Counted from the first letter of the stretch, positions 43,960 to 54,854 are shown. The stretch is DNA of 64,000 bases from Acanthosepion esculentum (GCA_964036315.1 OZ038510.1:85482073-85546072); one strand, 5' to 3'. Notes: generated by a model not told the origin, from the letters alone. Program-made: numbers and translations.

Positions 43960-44160
43960 CCGAGCCCGTAGGCTCGGGCAAAAATTGCCCGTAGAACCCG
44001 TATAAACGGGATCGGGGTGGTCAACCACCTCGAACGAGGCTCTGCCCTTCGGCGGAGCCTCGTCCGAGTTCCTCTCTGCCCAAAGGCAGAGAGTTCCCCT
44101 CTGCCTCAGAGGCTTAGAGTTCGACCGAATAGCTGAGACGTCCAAAAAGGACTGGGTCTC
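43960..44160. repeat. Cluster of eight consecutive perfect stem-loops
   Basis: In order: CCGAGCC-CGTA-GGCTCGG (43960-43977); GGGCAA-AAA-TTGCCC (43976-43990); CCCGT-ATAA-ACGGG (43997-44010); GGTGG-TCAA-CCACC (44016-44029). Next, CGAGGCTC with nested GCC-CTTC-GGC and GAGCCTCG (44035-44062). Then CTCTCTGCC-CAAA-GGCAGAGAG (44072-44093), CCTCT-GCCTC-AGAGG (44098-44112), and GAGAC/GTCC-AAAAA-GGAC/GTCTC (44135-44160). It is GC-rich in AT-rich surroundings. Upstream, GGCACAAGGCCGGTTTAATG is shared with 40336-40361. No coding frame explains it. Confidence 0.9.
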
Positions 44161-44169
44161 ACACTTATC

Positions 44170-44230
44170 ACACTTATCACACACGCACGCGCACGCACGC
44201 GCACGCACGCGCACGCACGCGCACACACGA
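44170..44230. repeat. (CACG)(CG)n alternating purine-pyrimidine tract
   Basis: CACGCACGCGCACGCACGC repeats, a Z-DNA-type composition. Confidence 0.9.
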
Positions 44231-44351
44231 ATATATAAAGGGTTAAATTGTCGCCATTTTATCATTTTTATTTCACACATGCGCGTTCTTTGTTTTTGAT
44301 TTTGTCAACTGCAGAGTATAGTAGGGTCGGTTGGGCACCGTCTATGAGAAA

Positions 44352-45519
44352 AAGAGCACCATGACGCAATTCACTTCGCCAGAAATTTGGAAACGGCATA
44401 CTGTACTGCTTGGCAATTGCTCTGGAAGTTCCAATACGAGCATTTCTGAACATCTGAGTGTGCAAAGGATTCGGAAAGAGTTGGGTGTGTCGAATAGTGA
44501 TTATAAACGTACGGGAGATCGGAAAACTTACTCTAATCGTTCTGATAAGAAAAGAACTCCTGAATTTGTTGGTGAGATCCAGGCATGATTGACAACGATA
44601 CCTCCAAATCAGCTAAGCCCTTAGCCAGGGACACTGCAGTGTTTTGGTTCCTTATCAGGTAGGTAGTTCATGAAGACATTCGCTATTTCTCATGCAAGCT
44701 GAGAAAGGACAAATTTTTATCCCAGGCCATGTAGAACAAGAAGAAAGACCGCGCTACGAGGCTTTTGAACAATCTCAAGCACCGCCTCCAAACAAACATG
44801 CTTTGGTTTTCCTCAAACGAGAAAAAAGATTCTGCCAGGATAAGATGGTGAACACACAACAAACGTTGGCTTGCTGTATCCCCAAAAGATGTACTGAGAG
44901 TGATGAAAACCAAATATTCAATCAACATAATGGTGTTTGGAGTAATTCCTAGTGATGGCTATGTTATGCCTCTATTCATCTACCCACAGGGCCTCAGACT
45001 CAACACAGAGGCCTACATGAAGTGCCTTTAAGAGGTAGTGCTGCCCTAGGCTGCTAGATGACCCTATGTTTGGCAACAGGACTCTGCACCATGTCACACA
45101 AGCAGGAGAACCCAGCCATGGCTGTCAGACAATTTCTGCAACGACATCAGCCCTTACATCTGATCGCCTAACTCACCAGACTGCAAACCCCTTGATTATT
45201 ATTATTTGTTAGACGCAGTTGAGCGAGAGACCAACAAAACTCCTTGTAACACTAAAGATAAACTGAAGGCCAGGATTATAGCAGTATTCACCAACTTAAA
45301 TAAGGAGACCGTCCAGAAGAGTTGTAGGAGATTTCGAAGTCGTATGGAGGCCGTGGTTGAAATAAGCTTATTCCCCATATGAGGTGATCTTGGATTTTAT
45401 TGTGTACTAATTATTTGCTCTGTAATAATAAATACATTGAGCTTTTTTTGTGGATTAGTTTTAATATTTTATATTACTAGGATCCACTTCGATTATATAC
45501 CAACGGATTTATTACTTTT

Positions 45520-45520
<1 letters not shown>
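44352..45520 (+). pseudogene. Mariner-type (DD37D, maT-like) transposase pseudogene
   Basis: The N-terminal part at about 44360-44586 reads MTQFTSPEIWKRHTVLLGNC, LSVQRIRKELGVS (DNA-binding region) and KKRTPEFVGEI. After a stop it continues through LRKDKFLSQAM, LWFSSNEKKDSARIRW, SPKDVLRVMKTKYSINIMVF, IYPQGLRLNTEAYMKCL, VWQQDSAPCHTS and NSPDCKPLDYYLLDAVERET. Counting from the Asp of QQDS to the Asp of PLDYY leaves 37 residues, the maT spacing. The first Asp is replaced in FSSNEK. At least six stops or shifts are present. The 3' untranslated end (45370-45520) recurs alone at 29.83-29.99 kb. Confidence 0.8.

Positions 45521-45524
<4 letters not shown>

Positions 45525-45583
<59 letters not shown>
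45525..45583. repeat. (TA)n microsatellite
   Basis: About 29 TA units at the end of the mariner-type element. Confidence 0.97.
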
Positions 45584-45586
<3 letters not shown>

Positions 45587-45589
45587 GCT

Positions 45590-45880
45590 GATTACTCGTA
45601 TTCGAGGATACCCGTGTACTGGAGCGGCTAGCCAGTCCCTATTGCAGACTCTCGCTCAGGCACATTTGTGTTTATTCAACACCCACAGAGCCAACCACTG
45701 GTTTTATACTGTAACTATGCTGAGCAGGCCTTAGTTACAGTTTCTGGGAGAGAGCGTGTTATTTACAATGATCAATAATCTAAACAACACCAGCACACTC
45801 AAACCCTCGATCACGATGACTTTGTGCTAGCACAGCTATCGACGGCCCTCAAGTGTTCCGTCTACCCAATTTCACTTACA
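45590..45880 (+). repeat. Dispersed repeat, copy 2 of 2
   Basis: Counterpart of 10555-10880. Contains AACTATGCTGAGCAGGCCTTA and CACGATGACTTTGTGCTAGC. Confidence 0.55.
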
Positions 45881-45899
45881 TTGCTTGCGTCAACCCGTG

Positions 45900-46136
<237 letters not shown>

Positions 46137-46216
46137 GATGCAATGAGAACGAAAGTAATATATAAATTCTAACGTTCACAGCATTAATCCAAAAGATGGT
46201 TCAATACCGATAGTAG

Positions 46217-46371
46217 TAGACAAAAACAGTTTACTCACTACAAAGATGTCACTTCGTTTCGGTGCATTTCAACTGCACTTCGAAAATGGTTCGGTTCTGA
46301 CCCTTCGAGGTGCAGTTGAAATGCACCGAGACGAAGTTGCATCTTTGTAGTGAGTAAACTATTTTTGTCTA
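46217..46371. repeat. 155-bp palindrome between two TA tracts
   Basis: The arms begin TAGACAAAAACAGTTTACTC and close around TGGTTCGGTTCTGACC near 46294. Internal GGTGCA..TGCACC hairpins sit next to CGTTTCGG. It resembles a PLE-type terminal repeat pair, but the CTGANGA core is absent. Confidence 0.8.
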
Positions 46372-46416
46372 TATGATACAATTATAATAAATAATTATCG
46401 CTCTATATGATAAAAT

Positions 46417-46421
<5 letters not shown>

Positions 46422-46512
<91 letters not shown>
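46422..46512. repeat. (TA)n microsatellite
   Basis: About 45 TA units. Confidence 0.97.
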
Positions 46513-46515
<3 letters not shown>

Positions 46516-47440
46516 CTTACTATCCGCTGTTTCAGGGTGTAAAAACGTATCCCCTGTAGATAAGACTATATAGATCTTCTTAAAGAATTTATCTCTTTGC
46601 TCTCATGAAAGGCTAAGGCGACTCTTTCCAGTTCCCTATTTTCTCCTCCATACATCTGTAAGCGGAGCTTCATGAATACGAAGCGTCGGCATTAGGCAAG
46701 CTGGAACTGTCGATATGATCGCAACGCCAAGTTACCTTGCTTAAACTTAAAATTTAAAAAAGTCTATTCGCTTTCGACTTCACAAAAAAAAAGTAATTGA
46801 AAGCCGTTTAATAAGAGCAGCCTTGATAATAGCGAAAATCGATAAAATATTACATATCTATGAATTATATTTAGAAAATGATAAGCTTTAAAAACATTTT
46901 TTTGAGAATTCTAAAAATTCCTTAACAATTTCTGTTTAGGTTTTTTTTTAAACTTGAAAATATTTTTTTTCGCGTATCACCTTCTGCTAAATTTTAAGCA
47001 AAGTGAAAGTCGAAATTTGAAATGTTTATTGGCACATTTTCGCCATGTTTTTTTTTGGGGGGGGAGTATTTTGTTTTTATTTTGTTTATATTTTTTTTCT
47101 TTGTTTTTCTATTTCTGCTTTTTTTTTTAACAAATAAATCTTATTTCGCTTAGAAAAGCTCGCTTTGAAAAAATCTGATGTCTTAAAGAAAATAAAAACC
47201 TTTATTCCTGCTTTAACTTACACCGTCTTTCTCTCTTACTATTTCTCCCTCTTTCACTCCGGAGGGGTGTAAAGGTGAGGGCGAGGAACGAAAAATGACA
47301 AAAAGAGAGATTCTGGAACATTTTTATATTCTGTGATGTTATAAGATTCATTTACAAGATAAGGACCTGACTAAAATGATTTAGAGTAAACGCTTTTTTC
47401 AAAAAGAAACGAGGATAAAAATGTCGAAAATATTTTACCC
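46513..47440. other. AT-rich spacer
   Basis: Homopolymer T and G runs near 46930 and 47050. No element recognised. Confidence 0.4.
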
Positions 47441-47444
47441 TAAT

Positions 47445-48726
47445 GGAATAAAAGAATGGTGGTTGAGTAAGTAGATAGTGTTACGAAAGAAGGAAGGAGA
47501 AAGAAAGAAAAAGAAAGAAAGAAAAAAAGAAAGAAAGTGGTAAGTAAAGAAGGAAGACACTGAGAGTAAAAAATATCGATTTTATTGAAAAACGAAGAAA
47601 TCAAGAAGAATTGGAAGAAAAGAAGACACAATGAAGGAAGAAAAGGAAATTAGAAAAAGCAAGAGAAGAAAGAAAGAAAGGAACAATCGATAAGAATAAA
47701 AATGTTAAGAACAAGAAGAAATTGTAAAGAAAGAAAGAAAGAAAGAAAAAAGTAAATGTCGATTGTAAAGAAATAAATTGTGTAGAATGAAAAAAGTTAG
47801 AAAGACAAACACAATAGATAAAAGAAATTACCAAGAAAAAAAGAAAGAAAGAAAGAAGGAGAAAGAGAAAAAGAAAGAAAGAAAGAAAAAACGAGAGAAA
47901 GAAAGAGAGAGAGAAAGAAAGAAAGAAAGAAAGAAAGAGAAAAAGAAAGATAGAAAGAACGAGAGAAAGAAAGAGAGCGAGAGAAAGAAAGAAAGAAAGA
48001 ATGAAAGAAAGAAAGAGAAAAAAGAAAGAGAGAAAAAAAATGGAGAATAAGAAATAAGAAATCGAAAGTAATTGTTGATTGATAAAGAAAGAAAGAAAGA
48101 AATAAACAAGCAAACAAACAAATTGTGAAGAATGAAAAAAGGTACAAAGACAAATACAATAGAAAAAAGAGATTACCAAAAAATAAAAAAATAAGAAAGA
48201 AGGAAATAGTGAAAGAAAGAAAGAAAGAGTGAAAGAAAGGGAGAAAGAAAGAATGAAAGAAAGAAAGAGTGAAAGAAAGGGAGAAAGAAAGAAAGAATGA
48301 AAGAAAGAAAGAGTGAAAGAAATAAAGAAATAATAAGTCGAAAGTAAATGTGGATTATAAAGAAAGAAACAAATTGTGAAGAATGAAAAAAGGTACAAAG
48401 ACAAATACAATAGATAAAAAGAAATGACAAAAAAGAAAGAAAGCAAGCAAGAAGAAAAGAAAGAAAGAAAGAAAGAAAGAAAAAGAAAGAAAGAGAGAAA
48501 GAAAGAAGGAAAAAGGTAGAAAGACAAACAATAGAAAAAAGAAATGACAAAAAAGAAAGAAAGCAAGCAAGAAGAAAAGAAAGAAAGAAAGAAAAAGAAA
48601 GAAAGAGAGAAAGAAAGAATGAAAAAGGTAGAAAGACAAACAATAGAAAAAAAAAGGAAACCAATTAATGAAAAAAATGGAAGCATTCTGGTAATTAGAA
48701 TAAAATAAATAAATGAATGAATAAAT

Positions 48727-48765
<39 letters not shown>

Positions 48766-49275
48766 ACCGATACGAACGAAAGAAAAAAGAAACAAAATGA
48801 TGGAGAAGTGACGAAAGGAAAAAGGAGAGTAAGTGTTGATTGTAATGAAAGAAAAATAGAGAAGGACAAAAGGTAGAAAGATTTTAAAAAAAGAAGAAAA
48901 AATTAAAGAAGAAAATATTGCAAAAGAAAGGAAGAAAAAATGAAAGAAAAGAGAAAAAATCGAGGGGAACGAGACAAAAGAAGAATGAAAAGAAAGAAAG
49001 AAAAAAGAAAGAAAGAAAGAAAGAAAGAAAGAAGGAAAGAAAGAAAGAAAAATCGAGAGTAAGTGTTGACTGTAATGAGGGGAAAGTTAAAGAAGGACGA
49101 ATAAAGGAAGACAGATAAAAACGAGAGGAGAAAAAGAAATTAAACGAAGAAAATTCTCCAAAATAAAGAAAGAAAGCGAGTCGAGAATAAAAATGAAAGA
49201 AAGAAAGAAAAAAGAAAGAAAAAAGAAAGAAAGAAAGAAAAGAGAAAATTAGAAGTCCTGAAAAGAAAATTTAAA
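47445..49275. repeat. Polypurine GAAA-rich tract, about 1.8 kb
   Basis: Almost pure purine on the plus strand with repeated islands (AAAGACAAACACAATAGA-like and GTAAATGTCGATTGTAAAGA-like, several copies), implying a larger tandem unit. Minus-strand frames up to 422 codons (47601-48869) are Phe/Leu/Ser strings from the pyrimidine strand, not a gene. Confidence 0.95.
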
Positions 49276-49277
49276 GA

Positions 49278-49280
49278 AAG

Positions 49281-49328
<48 letters not shown>

Positions 49329-49372
49329 GCAACAACAACAACAAAAACAACAATAATAATAATAATAATATG
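49278..49372. repeat. (AAT)n and (AAC)n microsatellite
   Basis: About 16 AAT units, AAC block, then more AAT. Confidence 0.97.
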
Positions 49373-49635
49373 CCGAATGTCAAGATATCAAAATGAAAGT
49401 CTAAAAGACGAAAAGCAAGCAGAACGTAAACAAAGAGGTTTAATGAAATTGAAATCTTGCAGAAGAAACAAAAAATATCTACAAAAGTAGCTAGACTCCC
49501 CCCTTAAAAAACAAAAACAAAAAAAATAAACAAACAAGGTGACAAAGCCAATTCCTGAAGTCAGTGTTGAATAAGAAACGCAGCGTGTGTCTGCTAATGA
49601 GATTAAAGACGTGTTTCCTTCCAATGATCTCTCAC

Positions 49636-49760
49636 CAATTCACAGCAGCCATCTTCTCCCGCTTGCAGTCGTTCCACTCCGAAGGTGATAAAGAATTCTC
49701 ATAAAACCGAGACAAAGATAAGTTCCAAATGGATTTTGTCATTGTTGGAAATAATCGTCG
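49636..49760 (-). other. Possible first exon of a host gene (speculative)
   Basis: On the minus strand AAGATGGCTGC places an ATG at 49652-49650 inside a YY1-like start motif. The short MAAVN frame reaches AATTG followed directly by GTGAGA, a consensus splice donor, at 49635. The upstream sequence (49655-49860) is not repetitive and is of balanced composition, unlike the flanks. Without the downstream exons in view this could be chance. A repeat-free pocket of about 450 bp (49400-49860) surrounds it. Confidence 0.25.
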
Positions 49761-49859
49761 CCTCTGACAGTTATCATCGACTTCTGTCTTCTTTGCAACC
49801 AACAAAATAATTTGCTTTTCTTTAATCCACAAATGAACGTCTCATACAGTAAGGCCTCG

Positions 49860-50130
49860 GTCAGCGCTCGAGATATGTTCTTTAAAATAGCGTCAAATTG
49901 AATAGAGCTGTACAAAGTGGTTACAACAGCACAGTAATAAACACTTGATCGTCTATTTTAACAAAGGTACAAGAACGAATTAACGTGAGAGGCAAAGCAA
50001 GAAGACCAGGGGGGGGGGAATCATAATGGCCTGTATGAGAGTGAATCCTAGTGTCATACATGTTAGCATTAGCACTATGCCATTGAATATATTATTCCAG
50101 CAATCATTTTAAAATATTTAGGCGGATACA
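49860..50130. other. Unassigned spacer
   Basis: Nothing recognised except a run of nine G at 50009. Confidence 0.4.
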
Positions 50131-50985
50131 TTATTTAGATTATTCGGACTATTGTACTCATCTTTGTCGCCATATTTATCACAACGTTTCGGATCTTCAG
50201 TATCTGTCTATATTTCTGAGATGAGGTATTATGTACACTATTTACATTATTCGGACTATTGTCCTCATCTTTGTGGCCATATTTATCACAACGTTTCGGA
50301 TCTTCAGTATCTGTCTATATTTCTGAGATGAGGTATTATGTACACTATTTACATTATTCGGACTATTGTCCTCATCTTTGTCGCCATATTTATCACAACG
50401 TTTCGGACCTTCATTATCTGTCTATATTTCTGAGATGAGGTATTATGTACACTATTTACATTATTCGGACTATTGTCCTCATCTTTGTCGTCATATTTAT
50501 CACAACGTTTCGGATCTTCAGTATCTGTCTATATTTCTGAGATGAGGTATTATGTACACTATTTACATTATTCGGACTATTGTACTCATCTTTGTCGCCA
50601 TATTTATCACAACGTTTCGGACCTTCATTATCTGTCTATATTTCGGAGATGAGGTTTTATGTACACTATTTACATTATTCGGACTATTGTCCTCATCTTT
50701 GTCGTCATATTTATTACAACGTTTCTGACCTTCATTATCTGTCTATATTTCTGAGATGAGGTATTATGTACACTATTTACATTATTATTCGGACTATTGT
50801 CCTCATCTTTGTCGCCATATTTATCACAACGTTTCGGACCTTCAGTATCTGTCTATATTTCTGAGATGAGGTATTATGTACACTATTTACATTATTCGGA
50901 CTATTGTCCTCACCTTTTTCGCCATATTTATTACAACGTTTCGGCCGTTGTACACTCCGGCCTTCTTCAGGTGGCTGCAATGTCG
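50130..50985 (-). repeat. Left arm of large inverted array: about eight 107-bp PLE-type units
   Basis: TATTTCTGAGATGAGG starts at 50211, 50318 and 50425 and onward at 107-bp steps. Inner copies carry a collapsed core (CTGAAGGTCCGAAACG on the minus strand) without helix II. The terminal copy nearest the palindrome centre keeps the full hammerhead-like core at 50936-50970. Confidence 0.9.
50936..50970 (-). ncRNA. Reduced (PLE-type) hammerhead motif, best preserved copy
   Basis: CTGAAGA (50970-50964), helix II GGCCG pairing CGGCC with a GAGTGTACAA loop, then GAAACGT (50942-50936) followed by T. ACGT can act as the minimal self-complementary helix III and the following T as the cleavage base, as in the dimeric hammerheads described for PLEs. 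Helix I pairing is short. Activity as a monomer is doubtful. Confidence 0.6.
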
Positions 50986-51160
50986 AACTGAACCCTTTAT
51001 TTCGCTCACTGGGGTAGACTGTTCTAGTTTTACGTGTTATGTCTAATGGATGTCAGTTATCAGTTATCTCCTGTTAATCCCCAACATGGCACGTGGAACT
51101 AGAACAGTCTACCCCAGTGAGCGAAATATAGGGTTCAGTTCAACATTGCAACCACCTGAA
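50985..51160. repeat. Palindromic centre of the inverted array
   Basis: GAACTGAACCCTTTATTTCG and CACTGGGGTAGACTGTTCTA on the left are mirrored by TAGAACAGTCTACCCCAGTG and GGGTTCAGTTC on the right. A short unpaired stretch (51040-51090) between them contains TCAGTTATCTCCTGTTAAT, which also occurs in the 7634-7913 palindrome. Confidence 0.85.
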
Positions 51161-51715
51161 GAAGGCCGGAGCGTGCAACGGCTGAAATGTTGTAATAAAT
51201 CTTCGACAAAGATGAGGACAATAATCCGAATAATGTAAATATTGTACATAATACCTCATCTCAGAAATATAGACAGATACTGAAAGGCCGAAACGTTGTA
51301 ATAAATATGGCGACAAAGATGAGGACAATAGTCCGAATAATGTAAATAGTGTACATAATACCTCATCTCAGAAATATAGACAGATACTGAAAGGCCGAAA
51401 CGTTGTAATAAATATGGCGACAAAGATGAGGACAATAGTCCGAATAATGTAAATAGTGTACATAATACCTCATCTCAGAAATATAGACAGATACTGAAAG
51501 GCCGAAACGTTGTAATAAATATGGCGACAAAGATGAGGACAATAATCCGAATAATGTAAATATTGTACATAATACCTCATCTCAGAAATATAGACAGATA
51601 CTGAAAGGCCGAAACGTTGTAATAAATATGGCGACAAAGATGAGGACAATAGTCCGAATAATGTAAATAGTGTACATAATACCTCATCTCAGAAATATAG
51701 ACAGATACCAACATT
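51155..51715 (+). repeat. Right arm of large inverted array: five 107-bp PLE-type units
   Basis: The first unit has CTGAAGA, GGCCGGAGCGTGCAACGGCT and GAAATG. The later four units (CAGAAATATAGACAGATAC at 107-bp steps from 51265) have the collapsed CTGAAAGGCCGAAACG form. Confidence 0.9.
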
Positions 51716-51905
51716 TTTAATGTCGACGGATTTCGCTACATGATCAGATATTATCTGTATATTTCTAACATAGAAAAGCAACTAAAGGGTAAGGTTTAGT
51801 GAATGTACCACTCATAGGGTGTACTTAAGGCGAGAGAAACCTAACAAACCTTTAAGAAAATTTTCGGCTTCTTGTTTATAAATTTCATACATTTTAACCA
51901 TTTAA
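51715..51905. other. Unassigned spacer
   Basis: Nothing recognised. Confidence 0.4.
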
Positions 51906-51907
51906 GT

Positions 51908-53018
51908 CAGTGGTTTTTAACCTTTTTAAGTTACAGAACCCTATAAGAGCTTGCCCTTCATAGACAGCTAGTCAGACAAGCAAATACTCATAGTCTGATT
52001 CGTTCTTCACAACCCTTATTCGCGCATTTCTCCATACTATGCCGTCACGCAAACTGCACGTACATCACTTTTCAGCCAGCCACGCTTGAAAGAAATTATG
52101 ATCAATTAACCTTATATGAGAAGATAATTAAACCGTGATAAACCGTATAAAATGAGAATTCTCATTTGCTCTTAACTGACTTGGCTGTCGTGCAGAGAAT
52201 GCTGACACGTTTAAAAGGTAAACATGAACCCAAAGGAAAATCAAGAGACGCTTAGCGGTCTGCATTGTAAGTCGTGGCTGGGTGCGTTTTATTTCAATCA
52301 GTAGCAGGGTGTGCTAGATTAGGACAAGGGTTGTATAGCGAATATAAATGTTAATTTTTATCTGATCCTCGTAAACTCATTGGAATCCATCTATGAAAAC
52401 ATTAGGAAAGAAAGTGAGCTTGTAGTGTATATATATATATATATATTGAGAGAACATCCGTTCATTGCCCTCATCATTGCTAGTGGTTTTTAATCTTTTT
52501 TTAGTCTCGGATTCCTATAAGACAAACACTCATAGTCTGATTGTTTTTTCACAACACTTATCCGTGCATTTCTCCATACTGCACCCTCATGCACATTACA
52601 TGCACATCTCTTTTCAGCTAGCCACACTTGAAAGAAATTATGGTCAATTAATTCTCACCAGTACATGAGAAATTAATCAAGCCGTGATAAACCGTGTAAA
52701 ATGAGAATTCTCCCTTACTCTTATGGAGTGGCAAAAGATGGTGGTCGTGCAGAAAATGCTGACACACCTGTAAATGGTAAACAGGAACCCAACAGCAAGT
52801 GAAGAGACGCCTAGCGATCGACATTGTCAGTAGTGACTAGGTGCGTTTTCTTTTAAGCAGTGGCAGGATGCATTTTCATTTATTTCTTTCAACGGAAAAC
52901 CCTTTGATCGAAACAAGGGCAAGTATAGCAAATAAAAATGTTAATTTTTAATATGATCCTTACGGACCCCTGAAACGCTTCTTTAGACCCCCCCCCCCCC
53001 GAAGTTAAGAAGCCCTGC
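51908..53018 (+). mobile_element. hAT-like non-autonomous element, two tandem copies
   Basis: The left end CAGTGGTTTTTAACCTTTTT (51908) and right end, reverse complement CAGGGCTTCTTAACTTC (to 53018), form imperfect terminal inverted repeats. Flanks ATTTAAGT and CTTTAAAC agree at five of eight positions, as for an old 8-bp hAT duplication. Inside, 51908-52400 and 52480-53018 are diverged copies sharing CATAGTCTGATT, GCCACRCTTGAAAGAAATTA and GATAAACCGT.TAAAATGAGA. A short TA tract lies between them. Confidence 0.6.
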
Positions 53019-53194
53019 TTTAAACGATTATCCAATCCTCCTTTTTAAGAACCCCCGTTTATTGCATATCGTGAGAGATTCCGACCCCTTTTCCAATATT
53101 TAGACACCCTCATTTATTAGACACTACAGAGTAACCTGCTTAACGAGCCTGTGGATATAGGCAGCGGAAGAAAATGCTGCCATATCTGAGCTGG

Positions 53195-53645
53195 GGTTGC
53201 TCAATCCTCACTTTCTAGACTTGACAAAATCCGAAAGATTTAACGCGGTCTCTCCCACTCTACAACTCATTTCTCCACAGGCTTAAATGCAAAAACCTAT
53301 TGCTACTCTATCGTTACTTCCATGGCAAATGCTCAAGCAGGCTTCTTTAAGGCCATCAGTCTGAATTGTTCCAGCCTTTGCTATATATTTCTTTGGTAAG
53401 AAAAGTTTTCCACTCCAAAAACTTCTTCTGAAGAGCCACTATTTTGTGAAACGTACTCCCGCTTCAATGCTTTCCACAATACTACAATCATAATCTCTCC
53501 AATCTAGGTTCAATCCGCCATACCCTCGTAATCTCCATTTCCTACTTCTTCTTCCTATGTTCATATAACACAACTTCTCCAGTATAACCTCTACCTTGAG
53601 AGGCTCTTCGGCCATATATAGGATGAATTCTAATTAAAATAAAAA
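53195..53645 (+). pseudogene. LINE ORF2 C-terminus with A-rich tail
   Basis: The frame reads LKCKNLLLLYRYFHGKCSSR then, after a stop, FHSKNFF and NVLPLQCFPQYYNHNLSNL. This is the terminal region of another CR1/Jockey-like LINE (YRYFHGKCSS parallels YKYFHGNCSE at 63.9 kb). It ends with TAAAATAAAAAAAC at 53636. The upstream stretch 53030-53110 resembles the repeat at 24.89 kb. Confidence 0.65.
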
Positions 53646-53850
53646 AACAAGAACACAAAGTGTGATAAATGGGCGAGAATTACTTATAGGGGCAGGAAAC
53701 TGTGGAGAGCTGTGATTTCCTATCTTTAAACAAAAGCGAATCTCACTAGTAAGTTTACATTTGTGCAGCTTAAGGTAAAATAAGTGCATGCCTGCCACGA
53801 AAATCAGGATTCTAAATCTTTTTGTTTTATTTGGGTTTGAACTCCCTCTT
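53645..53850. other. Unassigned spacer
   Basis: Nothing recognised. Confidence 0.4.
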
Positions 53851-54421
53851 TTTTTTCTCTCACTCTCCCTCACTCCATTTCACTCACTCTCTCTATTTAT
53901 CTCTCACTCGCTCACTCTCTTTGTCTAACACATTCTCTCTCCCCCACTTACTTGATCCCTTTCACTCTCTCTCTCCCTCTCTTTCTCTCTCTCTCTCACT
54001 CTAATGCTCCTTCATGACATGTGCGATCATGGTTCTCCATAGTTTCTTTTAGATATTTTGTTACTATCAGCGATTATATCTTAACTTGAATTAAACGAAA
54101 TCTCTCGTATGCTGCTCTCTCTCTCTCTTTCTCTTTCTCTCTCTTTGTCTTTCTTTCTTTATTTATTTATTTATTTCTCTCTCTCCCTTTCCCTCTCTCT
54201 CTTTCATTCTATATCAAAATCTTTCTCATTCTTTCTCTATTTCTCTTTCAATCTCTTTCTCTCTGCCACCCTCTCTAATTCTCCCTCCCTCTCTCCATAT
54301 TTCTCTTTCACTCTCGCCAAATTTCCCCCTCACTCTCTCTCACTATATCTCTATTTCTTCCTCAATCTCACTCCCTCTCTCTCTATTTCTCCCTCAATCT
54401 CAATCTCTATTTCTCCTTCAG

Positions 54422-54494
<73 letters not shown>

Positions 54495-54495
54495 C
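53850..54495. repeat. (CT)n-rich tracts and (TA)n, with LINE-tail insert
   Basis: CT-rich blocks 53850-54000 and 54110-54448, then TA to 54494. Between them 54003-54110 matches 55502-55625 (TTCATGACATGTGCGATCATGG / TTCATGCCATGGTCAATCATGG halves), the reverse complement of the terminal LINE codons. Confidence 0.85.
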
Positions 54496-54499
54496 ATAC

Positions 54500-54850
54500 T
54501 GAGAAGCCACGTATACTTTCTTGATATGTATATAATATGGAAAATCAACTGAAAAGTTGCAAATTAAAAGAAAAAAAATTGAATGTTTTTTTTGTGAAAG
54601 TATTTATTTATATTTTTATATATATATATATATTTGATATTTCAGATCGCCCCGATCTTTCGTCAGAAATTATTTAAATAACTGTATTCAGAAGTTTGTT
54701 TTCAAGTAGCGTCCGTCGCGAGAGGCGGACGTCACGTGATGTGGAATGCAACTGTGTTTGAATATTTCTAACATAAATCTAACGATAATATTTTAGATGT
54801 TGTTTAAAAAGTTTTTTTTTAACTATATCTAAAGAATTTTTTAACAATAT
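54500..54850. mobile_element. AT-rich repeat with a strong reduced hammerhead motif (minus)
   Basis: At 54638-54666 the minus strand reads CTGACGA, then A, then AGATCG-GGG-CGATCT (perfect 6-bp helix II) and GAAAT. The flanks are AT-rich. 54715-54735 adds a GTCCG/CGGAC hairpin. Confidence 0.6.
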
Positions 54851-54854
54851 ATAT

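Noticed and set aside
46217..46371. Hammerhead in the 46.2 kb palindrome
   Set aside because: It has a GGTGCA/TGCACC hairpin next to GAGACG and CGTTTCGG, but no CTGANGA in the right position.
47601..48869. 422-codon minus-strand open frame
   Set aside because: It is a Phe/Leu/Ser string from a polypyrimidine strand. No domain, no signal of codon constraint, and several overlapping frames of similar length exist.
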